A stretch of DNA of 64,000 nt from Megaustenia siamemsis (lineage: Eukaryota > Mollusca > Gastropoda > Stylommatophora > Ariophantidae): assembly GCA_032433765.1 (NCBI GenBank), contig JAVIAB010000073.1, forward strand, positions 62,580,552 through 62,644,551. The letters run 5' to 3'. The notes under the pieces were generated by a model, which saw only the letters and a list, made by a program, of their open reading frames with translations, had not been told where the DNA came from and made no database searches. Positions 43,020 through 56,308 of this stretch are shown here, in pieces (the first letter of the stretch is position 1; every line of letters begins with the position of its first letter). The translations under genes were made by a program, and so were the position numbers.

Positions 43020-43315
43020 TCCTGAATAAATTAGAACGACATTTCAGCTCAATTGGACTTCATCGCGAACAAACATACAACACATACACACAGATAGCTA
43101 TTTAAAATAAAAGTAATAAATAATAATAAAGTATATAGGGAAGATATTTCAATTTTATTTTTATTTCTCACTCAAGTTCGAAATTATTATTTAAAATATT
43201 TTTTTTAATTTTAAATACCTATCTATTGTGTGTGTTGTATGTTTGTTCCTGCTGAAGGCCTATTGAGCCGAAACGTCCTTCTAAATTGTGTCGTCCACTT
43301 ATTACGTAAAGCTTT
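43020..43315. repeat. Inverted repeat with hammerhead-like core, possible Penelope-like remnant
   Basis: About 80 bp at 43025-43105 is repeated in inverted orientation at 43210-43300 (shared AACAAACATACAACACA, GAGCCGAAAC/GAGCTGAAAT). The right arm reads CTGCTGAAGGCCTATTGAGCCGAAACGTCC: a near CUGANGA box, a GGC/GCC stem and a GAAA box, as in hammerhead ribozymes of Penelope-like elements. The A of CUGAUGA is C here, so it is probably inactive. No coding part found. Confidence 0.35.
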
Positions 43316-43484
43316 AACCATACCGTTTTTTCTATTTATTTTTCTGTATTTGTTATAATTTCTCCCTAATTCTTTAAGGTTAGGATGGCCTCTTCTTCTC
43401 TACACGTGGCATGGGTTTTATAAAGTTTTCTTGAACCCAATCCTTGGTGGAGTGTTTATCTTTTCCAAAAAGAAGAGATTGCAC

Positions 43485-44135
43485 AGTCAAGGATGTGCGA
43501 TTTTAGCCGGTTCTATGGATCATCTACATTGTCTAGGTCTTCTGCTTTCTCCATGCATTTCTGGAAGGCATTCTTGAACAAGACTTGGTTGTCGTGTAAC
43601 TTTGTTGCAGCGATATTAATCTTCGGCCTGGATGGTTCTTTAGATGTGTATTTCCTTTTGGTGGTTGCCTTCACTTTACTTATGACAAGTGCGCAGTCAG
43701 TGTCACAGTCTGCGCTATGGTGTTTTCTGGTTGCTCTAACATTATTTAAGTGTTGTCTGCGAACTAGGATAAAGTTCAGCTGGTGCCAATGTCCGGACTT
43801 TGGGTAGCGCCATTTTTCTTTTTGTCGGTTCTTAGCGCTGAAAAAAGTATTTGTAGCACACCGGTTGTTAAGGGAACACAATTCTAGAAGTCTTTGACCA
43901 TTATCCTTCATTTTGACAATACCATGATGACCTAGGCATGTGACCATGAATGATGGTCAGATCAAATGCGTGCCTTTCGATCGCCCATAAAGTTGTTCCA
44001 CATTGGGGATTGAATCCAAGGTAACTTGGAGCATCTCGTAAAATTTATCTTTATCTTCTGTGGTTGCTGTCATTGTTGGTACATAGGTGCTGATAATTTG
44101 ATTTTTGTCAAATTTTTGAATGGATTTTTAGTGAT
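43485..44135 (-). mobile_element. LINE endonuclease fragment
   Basis: The minus-strand ORF (43513-43947) has GHHGIVKMKDNGQRLLELCS, KWRYPKSGHWHQLNFILVRR and HSADCDTDCALVISKVK. These are the second half of an APE-type endonuclease with the His/Asp boxes, where the usual SDH is CDTDC. Traces of the upstream half continue to about 44135. No RT follows, so it is an isolated fragment. From 44,136 to 44,525 nothing is supported. Confidence 0.75.
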
Positions 44136-44529
44136 GTTATGCGTCCTGATGTACCATTTGAGGTGTTTATAGAATGCTTGAGCTTATTATGTACAGCAAA
44201 ACCCACTCCACCAGGTAGCGAGGCTACTCAGGATTTATACCCGGCCAAAAAAGGTATAATTTATTTTCCCTTACTGAACCACAATCCGCAAACCTTGTTA
44301 AAGACTGTATATATCTTTTGTTGGTTCCTACATTATATACTCTATGTATATGTCTGTAAATTTGAACTTACATGTACTACATTTTTTTCTTCTTAGAATA
44401 GTTGCTTATTTGAAATGGTTATAAGTACGACAATTCTATACTGTTTTTATCTTTTGCCAGTCAGTTAAATCTGTGTTATCTTCTTCACTTGATTACCTAT
44501 TTCTGTTACTTCTATTAACGTTCCTATTA

Positions 44530-45600
44530 AAGACAAGAAAGGCGGAATCTTGCTTTCAGAAAATAAACAGAAGCAATGATGGGTAGAATATTTCAAAGAA
44601 ATATTAAATAGACCACAACCACTAAACGTCACGCAACTCGATGTAGAAGTTGATTTATCTACGTTAGGTGTGTCCTGTGTGAAGAAGTTTCACTTGATGA
44701 ACTCAAACAACCCGTCAAAAAACTAAACAATAACAAGGAATCAGGAAATGTATATCTCATGGAAAATGCTAAAAGTGGCAGATGACAACACCTTTCATCT
44801 CTTTAACATTGTTTGTTGAAGCGTGGCGCAATGAATCCTCACAAAAGCAATAGAAAAATGGCTTGATCGCAAAGCTCCCTAAAAAAGGAGATTTATCAGA
44901 TTGTAACAAGTGGCCGGGAATCACATTAATATCTGTACCTGTTAAACTCTTCAGCAGCATAATAATAGAAAGATTGAAAAAGTCAGTGGATAAAAAAACT
45001 AAGAAAAGAACAAGCGAGATTCAGTCAGCATCGGTCATGTATTGATTGCTTTTTAACTTTCAGAACTATCATTGAGGAATCATTAGAATTCCAGTCCTCA
45101 CTCAACTTTGTGAATTTCCAAAAGGCATTTGATAGTTTACACCGACCTTCACTATGGAAAATTCTTAACATCCATGGATTTCCAACAAAATAAGCGACTA
45201 TAGAAAATCCTTTTACTCAGATTCAGTTTGCTGTGTGAGAACATAAACTGGCAACATTGACTGGTTCTCAGTAGAAACAGGTGTGAAATAAGGATGCATC
45301 ATGTCGCTGCTTTTCTTCGGAAGTGCAATCGATTGGTCATGTAAAATTAACAGAATACAGATAATTAGACATTAAGTGGATTGATAGCAAACTCCTAGAA
45401 TATCTTGGCACTTTTGAGCTCTACACACACTGATGATAAAAAAAAAAAAAAGATAAAACGACTCGGCAATATTTCTGGTCAAATAGGCCTCCAGATCGAC
45501 AAGATCAAAACAAAAGTCATGGATATTACCAACAAAGTCTCTGATATAACAATTAACAATGACGTTTTACAAAAAGTTACAAACGCCGGTCTCAAGGCAG
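44530..45600 (+). mobile_element. LINE-E fragment, RT, heavily decayed
   Basis: Pieces in changing frames parallel LINE-E at 12.9-13.9 kb: an EYFKEILNRPQPLN-like block, LPKKGDLSDCNKWPGITLIS (44880), an FVNFQKAFDSLHRPSLWKIL-like block near 45110, a VETGVK.GCIMSLLFF block near 45270, and DKIKTKVMDITNKVSDITIN (45500). Stops throughout. From 45,600 to 46,380 no firm feature is seen. Confidence 0.75.
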
Positions 45601-46384
45601 AGAGGTTGTCAGTTGAAATCCCAGCTGCACCAGTTTGGATTTTTCTTTGTAATTTCTCTCTGCAGCAACCAGCGAGGCCCGGATTGAAATGTCAATTACT
45701 CATCCACGGACAAAAAGATTAGTACCGCCGAAGGCCGAATTATCTGTTGTGCGGCGAGGGACCCCTGTGCACACGGCTGCCAGGGAACAACGGATTAACA
45801 CTACAATTCAGTTCCTAGTCTCTAGGGACTTCGCCAGAGGTGAAAACTGGCCAACGTGAAAAGCAAAAAATATTCACAGACAACAATAGTCATAGAAATA
45901 CAAAGATATACAAGCAATAAAACACACTCACTTCGTCTTCATTGAAATTCCATGTCTATTTAACTTCTACTCAGTTGTTCATGTCTACTTAAGTCTATCA
46001 GAACTCTGATTTCGCTAACACTGTCCATGACGGATACATATTTGTAATCTTCCTAAATCTAACTTAACTGTATTTCTCTCAAAACTATTGACTGACATTC
46101 TATAATGAGACTATCTATCTCAACTTCTGTATGCCAGATGTCACCATTCTTCAAGATGTTATCATAGCCTCGCCGGCGCAATCCCCTATCTAATTTCTAA
46201 CCTGTCTTTCTCCTTTGAGTTACCGGCGAGGACTCCTCACAAATTATTCAAATGATTCCTCACAAAGAAATTGGCTTATCGTATTCAATCACGTAATCAC
46301 AAACCGGACATAAGACTTCCCCGTTATGATTTTCAAACTGACCATTGTTCACAGTAGCTGCATGTTTTACGATATGTATAGTTA

Positions 46385-46480
46385 TAGATATTCGAAGGCC
46401 CCGGTATGACTGCAAACGAAAGAAAATCCATAATTGCTCAAACGCCCGTGGCAGTGGAATCATCCTAATTAACATCTTCT
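46385..46480 (-). repeat. R5 3' end fragment, reverse
   Basis: TCGAAGGCCCCGGTATGACT and CAAACGCCCGTGGCAGTGGA are the reverse complement of the R5 3' end. Confidence 0.6.
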
Positions 46481-46611
46481 CGAATATAAAAAAAACACAA
46501 AGGCAGTTGCAGTCACCATCATAGCAAACACAGCACACGTCAAAAGACATAAGGTTTATTAATGTAGACAGGGACTGGGACATATATTAAAATCAATGTC
46601 AGAGCAATGTA

Positions 46612-46863
46612 GGGAGCCTTTATAGCTCAGTGGTTAGTGAACTGGACTACAAAGGACAAGAGGTAGGGTTCGATCTCAACCGGGTTCATCCAGTCTTTAA
46701 TGGGTACCTGATTTTTTTCTGGGAATGTAAAGCGGCACGGGCGTAATGCTGACCACATTACCCCAAAATTCATGTGCCAAAGGTCTGTAAAATGTATGGT
46801 CACTAACACCATATTCGCTATACGCCACTTGGCGTGACGGGGGCACTTTACCTTACTTTTTTT
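46612..46863 (+). mobile_element. SINE-1 with 12-bp TSD
   Basis: Exact CAGAGCAATGTA flanks it (46600-46611 and 46864-46875). Single tRNA-like head (GGGAGCCTTTATAGCTCAGT, B box AGGGTTCGATCTC), full body and 3' end GGCGTGACGGGGGCACTTTA followed by T-rich sequence. This copy defines the single-head form of SINE-1. Confidence 0.95.
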
Positions 46864-46979
46864 CAGAGCAATGTATTTTTCGATGGTTGCTAAGAGACCA
46901 GAGAAGAATGATTAAAAATTGATCAGATGGTCAAGGTCATGCGTGGATGTATGAATTATTATAGATATAGGGCAGACGC

Positions 46980-48010
46980 TACGTCACCCGACAAAAGCGC
47001 GGGAAGATGGACAGACAAAGAAAAGACCAGAAATTGAGAAGATACTTAAATACAAAGCTGAGAAGAACACGACACTTAGCAGAGAACACTACGAAAAAAG
47101 ACGGGTCTGGTAACGACAAGAGGGCGTCAGCCCGAACCCTAGAAGGGCCGAGTGCCCCGGGAACCTCAGATGGAACGAACGGCTCACACATCTGAGGAAG
47201 ATATCTGCCAAAGCTCTGTCAACCAGTCAAGAAATACTCTCTCACTAAGAAGCGGAACGTTTCAAGACCGAAACTCTCACTTAGAAAGCTGAGAGAGAAA
47301 TCTGCCGAAGTTCAGAGGAACAGTTGACAAACGAAGAGTCGAGTAACAAGCCGGAATGGCGATAGCTAAGTCGACCAGAAACAAAGAAACGCTTGGAAAG
47401 AGAAACGCACTATCAAGTACACTGAGAGAAAGACATAACTAATGAGCTAGAGGAAGATAATCACGTGAACAGCTTCACTGATCATAGGATTACCTCCGTC
47501 ACTAGGTTAGAGACTGCCCTCGACAGAACTGTGAAACCTTTAAGATTCCAGGGTGTAGATAAGTCATAGACTCGCTGGAATTGTGAGATGTTAACTATTT
47601 TGAGTTAGTGTACATAAATACGTTTGTGTTTAGAGAGTACACGGCTGTTTCAAACAGCCAAGTAGTTATGACTTATGTAACTTAGAACAAGAAGATAATC
47701 TAAGTATTCAAGGCTTATGTACTCCTTTGGACTTATGTAATAAACAGAAATTAGTGTTGTATTACACCTTACACCTTGTCAGTTATATATATGATATTTA
47801 CATAAAGCAGTGTTCAGGAAGGCAAGAGTGCCTAATAATAATAATATTAACAGTATACGAAACACAGCGCGAAGTAAATAATCAAAAGCCACTATCAAGT
47901 ATCACGAAGCCGAAAGATAATAATAACACCAAAGTTAATAAGACATCATCAAATGATCAAAGGTCATCAACATCGATGTAAAATCGTGCAGAATTGGTGA
48001 CGAGAAATAA
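46980..48010 (+). other. Possible solo LTR-like segment
   Basis: The stretch ends ATTGGTGACGAGAAATAAC (about 47994-48012), similar to a primer-binding-site region following a Gypsy-like 5' LTR, and has an AATAAA signal at 47738 (TGTAATAAACAG). No matching second LTR, polypurine tract or gag/pol is visible. An ORF of 62 codons at 47007 is basic and unrecognised. Weak call. From 48,011 to 48,670 nothing is supported. Confidence 0.25.
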
Positions 48011-48671
48011 CAATCTTTTTTTCAATCAGCACCGAAAGTGAACCCAGCTGAACTGTCCTTCGTCATACTATATCATCATTCATCGCAATACATCTTAATA
48101 TAGACACAGAAAAGGAACACTTTTCAGACAGTGCCTCAACGATTCCTGCCGCCTATCCGTCATATTGGCCGGAAGTCCATGTCTTACGATGTACCAGGTT
48201 AGCTCCCCATTCCAGTTTCTATTATTAATCCTACTAACACTGGTTAACTATTTATGATACACTATTTTAACCCTAAAGAACCCAAATCTGGTACATAGAA
48301 AGAACATTAGAATTTGTTCTAGGATATAACCAGCGTTATCAATGCATATTTCCTGGAAAACGGTTTCACATTTAGTACAGAAAGTTATTGTACATTGTTG
48401 ACTGGTGCCCTACGAAAGTTCATTTGCAAGAACTGATCTGGGACGTTGTTTGAACATGTCATTTTTTCGTGACAGCCCACAAACAGTCTATTCAACAACC
48501 CTAACAGAAATGAGCATTCCTATTTTATACATCCATTTAGTCGTGATTTAGCCCCCAGAGATTAACATTTTCTTGGAGCCCTTAACGAATATCTGAGAAG
48601 GTAAAAATTCGCGACATACGAAGTACTGCAGAGTGATAGCTACGACAACAGGCCAGTTCATTTCTACACTA

Positions 48672-51600
48672 AAGGAATCTTCTTCTTCTTCTTCTGCGAT
48701 CATGGCTCATTCAGAGTAGGATTCCGGACTTTCTTATGAAGGCAGCTTTCTGTTTAAGTGATTGGGTTGCCCCGTATAGTTTCTCTTCCAGGGAGGTGGC
48801 TGTGGACCACATGGTCCTTCTCAGTCCTGTGTACTGGGGGCAATCCTGAAAGAACATGTTTTGTTGTCATGTTGTCCAGTGTACAGTGGCATTGGCTAGT
48901 AGTACCTATTTTGAGTTTGTTGAACATGTGGTTTCTCATTCTGTTGTGGCCAGTGCGTAGGCGAAGTATGATGATTTGATCCCTCCTTGATAGTTGGATC
49001 TATCCGTCCATCTCGTTATACTTTGCGTGTTCTCGGTTCCATTTTTCATGGTACTGGCCTTTGAGGATGGATTTGGCTTCGTCGTTGCTGACCAGATGGT
49101 TCTCTTGGGATAATTTCCCTCCCTCTTTAGCTAATTTGTCTGCGCGTTCTTTTCCGTGCATATTACAGTGTGATGGTATCCACTGGATGACCACTCTCTG
49201 GAAGTTATTGTATAGTTGGTCTAGGGTTGTTCTCAAGTCATCTAGCTCACTGTTCGTGGGTTTTTTTTTAGAGCTGTTAGGACTGACAGTGCATCAGTCA
49301 GTATCACCAATTTATTGTGCATGTAATTTTTGTGTTGGATAGCCAGTTTTGCAGCATCTTCGAGGCCTTCAGTTTTTGCTTTATAGTTGTTTGAGAATTT
49401 CCCAGTAGCTATTAACTTGGTGATCTCATTCTGGTTTTTCAGCCTCAGGAACACACCTCCTCCTCCATTTCTGGTGGCATTTGTAGCGGAGCCATCTGTG
49501 TATATGTGTGACCAGGAGTCCTGCGGGTAGTAGCTGTTTGTGTGTTTTTCTGCCATGTGTTTTCTTTCTTTATCTGCTTGTGTGCCTTTTTTCATGATTC
49601 CTATTACGTCTTCCTTAAGTTCTAGTCTTTTGTGTTTCTCATGATGAGTCATATCAGATAGGCATAAGGGTTTCGGTAGTGTTTAGGACAGTACTGGGTC
49701 ACTAGTTGCCAATTCTTTGGAGATTGCAGGAAGTTGCTCCTCTTTAGTCTTACTTTTCCGAAACCAGTTATTCTTTGGTACATATGGTGGCTAATGAGCC
49801 CTTTATATTTCTCCGCTTGTTGCATTACTTTAGTTTTCCGTCTGTCTTCTAAAGGTTGTAAACCTGTTACTGTTTCTAGAGTCACGATAGGTGTAGATTT
49901 CATAGCACCAGTGATGATACGGGCAGCCTGGTTTTGTGTTCTGTCAATTTTGCTAAGCTGTGTTTTGGAAGCTGAGCCCAGGCTGTGACTCCATACACTA
50001 GGACTGGTCTTACTATTCCTACGTATAGTCGTTTCAAGATGTTGCTGTCTGCTCCCCAGTCCGTTCCAGCCAATTTCTTCATAATATCTGTTAGTTTTCT
50101 GGCTCTTTTATTTGCTCTATCTATCTGATTTATCCATGTCATTCTGCGATTCACGGTGACGCCAAGATATGTTGAGTTTTGGTCAATAGGAAGTGAAGGG
50201 TCTTTTATCTTCAAGTTTGCAGAGAGTGTGTTTCTTGATAGGCTGAAAATTGTGTATGTAGTGTTTTTTCCGTTAATTGGTAGTAACCATTTATCAAGTT
50301 TCACCTAGGGCATCTTGCATTCTTGAGCTAGCCACTGACATAGGTTTTTCACGTGTCCATATCACCAGGTCGTCTGCGTATATTGCTGAGTGTACACTGG
50401 GTGGAATGTCCATTACGATGTCATTTGTGAAAATTAAAAAGATCTTTGGGATAAGACTCCACCTTGTGGGACGCCTTGTTCGATTCTGGCTTTCATACTT
50501 AGTTGTCCATGTACTTGTACTCTGGCCGTTCTGTCTTGTAGGTATTGAGATATCAAATTTAATAAACGGCCTTGGATGCCAAGTCTGAGAAGCTTGTTCT
50601 TTAATCCTTCTCTCCATACCCTATCAAAAGTCTTCTCCATGTCGACCCACACTGCCAGTGTGTGTTTCTTTTCTTATAGAGCATCTTCTATTTCCTGTGC
50701 GATGTAGGTGATCAGGTCTTCAGTTGATCTGTGCTGACGGAAACCGCTTTTGGTATGATTTATTGGTTTGTCTCCAAATGCCATATGAGTCTGCTGTTGA
50801 TCAGCCTTTCCATGAGTTTGCTCAGGCAGCTCAGTAAGCTAATTGGTCTGTAGTTACTTGGGTCTAGTGGGTCTTTTCCATGTTTGAGGATGGGCACCGT
50901 AATGGTTTCTTTCCAGGTTGCCGGCATTTCACCTCTCTTCCAGCAGGAATTCATTATCCTTAGAGGCTTGCCCTTGGCTTTCTGTCCCAGTTTTATTAGC
51001 ATTTCATTGGTGATTCCGTCTTTTCTAGGGGAACTCTTAAGCTTCAATCCTTTGAGGGCTACTTAGTTCTGTTGGTGTAAAGATGGTCGTCTGGTGCTAA
51101 AGGCATGTGCTTTGCATCTCAATTTTCCTTTCTTGCAGCTTTCTGTTGGTCTTTTGGAATGTTTACTCTACTAATGTTTTTGTAATTTTCTATCAGTATG
51201 TTTGAGGCCTGTGTGGATGTTCTGATTGTGTGTTAATGATATTGAAGGTCTGCAGTTGATTTCTTCGCTCAGAGCTTACGCAAGTTTCCGAGTTTGTGTC
51301 CGTTTTTGTCTAGATTGAGGCTCGCTGTTTTGTGGCAGAGGCTGCTCTCTGTGCTTTGTGATGTTTCAGCTAGTTCTCTGGCAGAGTTCAGTTCCTCTTC
51401 TAGTCTTTTTATTTCCTTGCTCCAGTATGGCTTGTAGTTTCTTCTTGCTCCTCTAGGAATTGATTCTTTAGCAGCTCTCAGGGTTCCCTTTGTTAACTCC
51501 TCTATCATATTATTGGCTTTCTTTTCATGGGTGTTGATAGGCGCGGTGTAGGAATCTGTGAACATGGCAAACTTTTCCCAGTCTGCTCTCTTGTAGTTCC

Positions 51601-52735
51601 AGCGGGGAAGTGATATTTGCAACTCCTGTTTGTGAGCAAGATCCACTAAAAGTTTGACTGGTCTGTGGTCACTGTCGCCAAGTTGGTTCAGTACTATTCT
51701 GGTTATTTTGTTGGATATGTCTCCTGTTGCAAATGCTAGGTCGGGAGTTGATGTTGTTTTCCGTCTTTGGAGTAGAAGGTTGGGGGGGGGGGGTCCTCTC
51801 TAGAGTTTATGAGGAATAGGTTGTTGTCTATTTCCCATTCTTCCACTTCTTCACCTCGAGCATTTGATTCCTTTATCCCCATCTTTCAGAGTGGCTGTTC
51901 AAGTCTCCTACTACCAGACACTTTGATGGTGTTATTTCCATTGACTCCAGCTTCAGCAATTTGTCATTAGGACAGTATATATTAAATATTCTTGCGCTAG
52001 TGGAGTTAATGTATAGGTCTGTGCCAATGATCTCTGCCTCTCAGAGTCTAAGTTTGTGACTACTTCTATCTGTTTTGCTGGGATGGTATTCTTTATTAAG
52101 TATAAGAATTCCACCCTTGTGGCCTTCCCTGTCTTGTCTAAATGTTTGGTAGCCCCTAATCATACATCTATGCTGAGGATTAAGGTGAGTTTCTTTGATG
52201 CAGGCAACGTCAACCTCCTAATCTGCTAGTCTGACTGCCAGGGCTCGTTTTGTGGTATATGTCCTCCGCATTCCAGTGTATTATTTTCAGGTGCCTCTTG
52301 AAACCTTTCCGGCCAGTAGTAGTGTCCCTCTGGTTCAATTTCCTGGCTCTCCAAAATGGGTCACGGTGACCACCAGTAGCCCGGGGTGTACCACTTCGAG
52401 GCATGGGGCCCTGCATTCCATCTGCCTGGGGGGACTCTATAGACAGAGCACCATAATTAAAGTCCGTTAGGTCCACTCTGACTGAGTACATGTTAGAAAG
52501 TTTCACTGTGCTCTGCGCCAATGGCCCAATGCATCCGATTTCTGCCAGCATTTTATTCAGGTTTGCTTTTCTTAGCATTTGATTGTCCCCAATCTTCCTG
52601 CAAGGCAGCAGATTGTCTTTTCTGTAGGGGGATTGCCCTTAGATGGTCGGCCCTCCCGGGTTTACGAGCACCGTCTGCCCGAGCTTTGTGTAGTTATTCT
52701 GTTATGGAACCATCTTTCTGTTGACAGTTGCGAGT
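48672..52735 (-). mobile_element. LINE-Q, near full length, with RNase H
   Basis: About 4 kb on the minus strand. From 5': a leader coding LNKMLAEIGCIGPLAQ (52.5 kb); endonuclease start KIIHWNAEDIYHK (52.28 kb) and decayed endonuclease; linker RNYKPYWSKEIKRLEEELNS; RT with HGKDPLDPSNYRPISLLSC, WVDMEKTFDRVWREGL, ARIEQGVPQGGVLS and SAIYADDLVIWTRE (intact YADD); RNase H with HIYTDGSATNATRNGGGGVF, KAKTEGLEDAAKLA and WIPSHCNMHGKERADKLA; and a final zinc-knuckle-like end. The 3' tail is (GAA)n (48674-48690). Six or more frame breaks. It represents an RNase-H-bearing LINE clade (I/Nimb-like by layout). Confidence 0.92.
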
Positions 52736-52983
52736 TGTTACCATAATAAATTGGTTTAATAAATACTGGCTATAATACCCAACAAGAAGTTTAGCACTCA
52801 GGCAGACAATGGGCCTTGCTTACTTAACATCGACGAGCACAACAGCAATCGTAATGCCTGTACCCTGGTACTGTTGATCTACAATTGTCTCTTTACCTTT
52901 ACTATTTATCCTCTAATGATAAACCTTCACCATAGGGGAATATAACGACGACGTGGATCACATTCTCCTTGAAACCACCCATG

Positions 52984-53210
52984 TCAACAAACACAAGCTG
53001 AACATATTGTATAGTCTGTGTAACGATGCAATTTAGACGAATTAATTATTTTAGGTTGTCCTTCGTCAACAAGAAAATAAAAATTCATGTTATCCACTTC
53101 ACTTTGAGTAATCAGATAGTCTGTGAAATAATTTAAATACCAAGCATTGACGTTAAATTCGGAATTGTTGGCAGAGACGGAATCATAAACAATAGCGATG
53201 TCCACTCCTT
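52984..53210 (-). other. Candidate host exon, unrecognised
   Basis: An open frame of about 73 codons with ordinary composition: VDIAIVYDSVSANNSEFNVN, then WYLNYFTDYLITQSEVDNMN, ending in a CSACVC tail. It begins after an AG (TGTAAG|GAGTGG). The start faintly resembles a von Willebrand A strand, but the MIDAS DxSxS is not met. No repeat match in this window. Confidence 0.3.
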
Positions 53211-53599
53211 ACATTGTCACATCAAAACATGACGTTAGTTGGCTATTATCTTTTGATCACACAGAGACCGACCCTAATTCTGTGCCTTCGGTAGAAGAAA
53301 TGTAAAGTCAGTCTTGTCTGTAGAACATCCACCTTGAAGTTCGTGACTAATTGCTTGAGATCTTTTTGGCAGCGCTATCATACGATGTTCCTCGATTTGG
53401 CTTGTTTTTCATCGTTGAATTTGCTTCCAATGATGCTTCCACATACACGACAATCAACCTCACCATCAATAGCCCACCTTGTTAATAAACAAGAACCGTC
53501 ACAACAGACAACTTGTCGCTAACCTAGTTACTCCCAGATCTATCATTCAACCCAGCTACTCATTAACCTAGTCTGTAGCAGGGCCTTCCATAACCATAA

Positions 53600-53720
53600 T
53601 GTTGACTACTGGATCATGCTGTCCTCCTATCAGGCTTTTCAATCACTGATGACAGTGTTGGCTACTGGGTCATGCTGTCCTCCTAACAGGCTATTCAATC
53701 ACTGATGACAGTTTTGGCTA
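53600..53720. repeat. Two-unit 59-bp tandem repeat
   Basis: CTACTGGATCATGCTGTCCT...CACTGATGACAGTGTTGG is followed by a second near-identical unit, then a partial third (CTACTGGATCATC). Surrounding 53,211-54,195 has open frames (for example 53814-54152) with no recognisable product. Confidence 0.8.
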
Positions 53721-54199
53721 CTGGATCATCAACAACAGTGACCAGGTACATTTCCTTGGCCTTTGGCAGACATCAAACAATCTTTTATGACTTGGGAAAC
53801 ACAGTGAAGCTATGTGGTAGCAGAACATACCGATGGATATATGGCAACCGAACCTATAGACATTGCAAAACGTCTGGTCATAAACCAATCTCAGTCAAGA
53901 ATTTCGGGTCCCCGTGATTTGCCTAGTGTGAACACACTGGAGTGTGTCATAAGTTCAGAGAAATTACCATTTTTGGAGTACCTAATGTTACATTTACGTA
54001 AAATGAACACGAAAGAGAAACAAAGAGGACGTGAACTTCTGGTCAATATGGTGGATAGGCGGCAGGAACCATTGAAGGCTATGTCTGAAAGTGTTCCTTG
54101 TTGCAGTTTCCTCATATTCCAAGTCCGGCTTGTTGCAGGAGCTACTGAGTAAGGGTGCTCTGTGCACACAGTGAGCTGTGTGTTTCATCCGTTTTGATC

Positions 54200-54460
54200 A
54201 TTTTTCGATATTCCAATTGTTTACGATGAATGATGATATCGTATGACAAGGAACAGTTGACTGTGTTCACTTTCTGTGCGGTTTCGCCTTATGTCTTTTG
54301 GCGTGTGCTGAGACTGCTATGATGGGGTCTACAGCTACCTTTCCTTGTTTGGGAGATGAGATAGTAATTCGGATGATTCAACTGGCACGGGCGGTTGAGC
54401 AATTATGGAGTTTTTAATTCGTTTGCAGTGATACTGGGGCCTTCCATAACCAAAGAACCA
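54200..54460 (+). repeat. Repeat R5, long copy
   Basis: Matches 9600-9830 in order: TTTACGATGAATGATGATATC, TTTTGGCGTGTGCTGAGACT, ACTGGCACGGGCGGTTGAGC, GTTTGCAGTGATACTGGGGC. No RNase-H part follows, unlike the copy at 9.6 kb. From 54,461 to 54,995 nothing further is supported. Confidence 0.75.
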
Positions 54461-54999
54461 AAGAACCGTCACAACAGCGTATTCCATTACAGTCACCAAA
54501 TGCCATTTTCTTCATTCAGAAACACACATCAACGAAATTACCCACATTGGTCACATCCAATGGTGGTCAAAAGCATGCACTAAAGTAATCAAGGAGCCGC
54601 CACAACGATGACAACCATGCATGGACGCATACGGGGAATACATTGAAAAACTAACATTGCTTTTTATACTTTACATTTCCTCTATAGAAATGAATGTTTT
54701 GGTCAACTTTGAACGACCCTTGCTCAACTGAGGTTCATAGACATTGCGTATACCTTGTTGACAATTCTGCCACTTCCCTAAGTTTATCATTAATGTAATA
54801 ATCTACTTCAGAGTTTCAGATTCGTCTGGAAAGTTGGAAGTCAATGAAGTTGGAAGTAAACCTTTGACATCAAAACTTTTGGATTCCAATGTAAGTACTT
54901 TGGACCTTTAATATCCCACCTCGTATTTATTTAATAATACAGTGCAACTACTGTAATTATTTTTAGAAGCGGATGTTTATTCTAAATGTGTATTATAAA

Positions 55000-55326
55000 T
55001 AAAGGTAAAGGTAAAATACGAGACTTGAATCGGAGTCTTAACACGCGAGTTTTCACCCATATGTGCTCGGCCGCTACCCAGAAGTGTTCAGAGACTTCTG
55101 GATAGTGTTTCTTCACGCATCGAAACTCACGATGCGAGGCGACACTCCTCACCTTCCCAGAGTAATACCCTGGTACCCATTTCTGCCAACGGCTGGGTCG
55201 ACCGTGCGGGTATTTTTTTCCCAACCACGAGTACAATTTACACTGCTTCCAGCGGGAATCGAAAACAGGTTTCCCTAATGCCGGTACCCCAGACGAGTAG
55301 TTTCCCAACTAGACCACCGCGGGCCC
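55000..55326 (-). mobile_element. SINE-2, reverse copy
   Basis: Starts AAAGGTAAAGGTAAAATACG and ends with the tRNA-like head (CCCAACTAGACCACCGCGGG). The B-box-like CGGGAATCGAAAAC is damaged. AT-rich flanks share TATTATAAATA (54991-55001 and 55353-55363), which may be a TSD. From 55,327 to 56,250 the sequence is AT-rich with no gene. Confidence 0.78.
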
Positions 55327-56247
55327 CAAAATTATTATTATAATAGGTATATTATTATAAATATATATTATAAATGTTTTACCGTACAATGTGATCGACA
55401 CTACATGGAGACTGACCGCACTTTTCAAAAGTAACTACCATCTATCTCCCTCTCCCTGACTGATATCAGTTCTAAAGACAGAGTTAACGCTCCATTTTAA
55501 TCTCGAATTGCCGAAACAAAACTGTTGCATCATTTTCTCATTACCACAGACGCCGTTCATGTATTCTGAGTTGTTTACAAAGATGAAATGCTGTGTGTAG
55601 AAACATCCTCTTCACGTGTTGTCTTCTATTTGACGATAACACGTGACCCAAGAATCTTTGATTTAAAGTTTATAAGTGAAAGTGAGTTTTCAATTTACAA
55701 ATCCGAATGTTAAATACACACAGGTTTCTAATGATGGTCATTTGCTATTTTCAATATTTATAGTTGTAAGTGCAAGCTATTCTAGTCTTATTTAGTTTGA
55801 AACTTTATAATTTCAATAATTTTTTATATTTTGATGTAAAATTTTCGATTACTTTATTCTATATATGTCATTTTTATTGATTTTCCTGACTTTCCTTTAT
55901 CTTGGCATGACCTGTTCATAAATATATAGAATATTCGAGTTTCTACTCTATTTCGTGCGAAGAAAATTTCAATTAGAATTAGAATTACTCATCCACTAGA
56001 GCTTCTCTATAATGGAAGCTCGAGAGTGCACCTATTTACATAAAGCCTCATTTACGTGTTTTTTTAATTCCTACCAAAAGTCAATTCCTGATTCCTGAAA
56101 GACAGGAGTCTAGCAACCGACTCAAAGAGCGAGGAACGAACTTGTGAAAATGTCCTGACCAATATGATTATCCCAGTCTGGAAAATACTTGTGTATATTT
56201 TTTGTTACGTGTTTGTTTAGTGTTGGTATAGATCACCGAATTTCACG

Positions 56248-56252
<5 letters not shown>

Positions 56253-56308
<56 letters not shown>

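Noticed and set aside
46980..48010. Complete LTR retrotransposon
   Set aside because: Only a primer-site-like motif and an AATAAA are seen. No second LTR, gag or pol was found, so I list it only as a weak solo-LTR candidate.
52984..53210. von Willebrand A domain exon
   Set aside because: The start looks similar, but the metal-binding DxSxS pattern is not met and no neighbouring exon supports it. Kept only as an unrecognised candidate exon.
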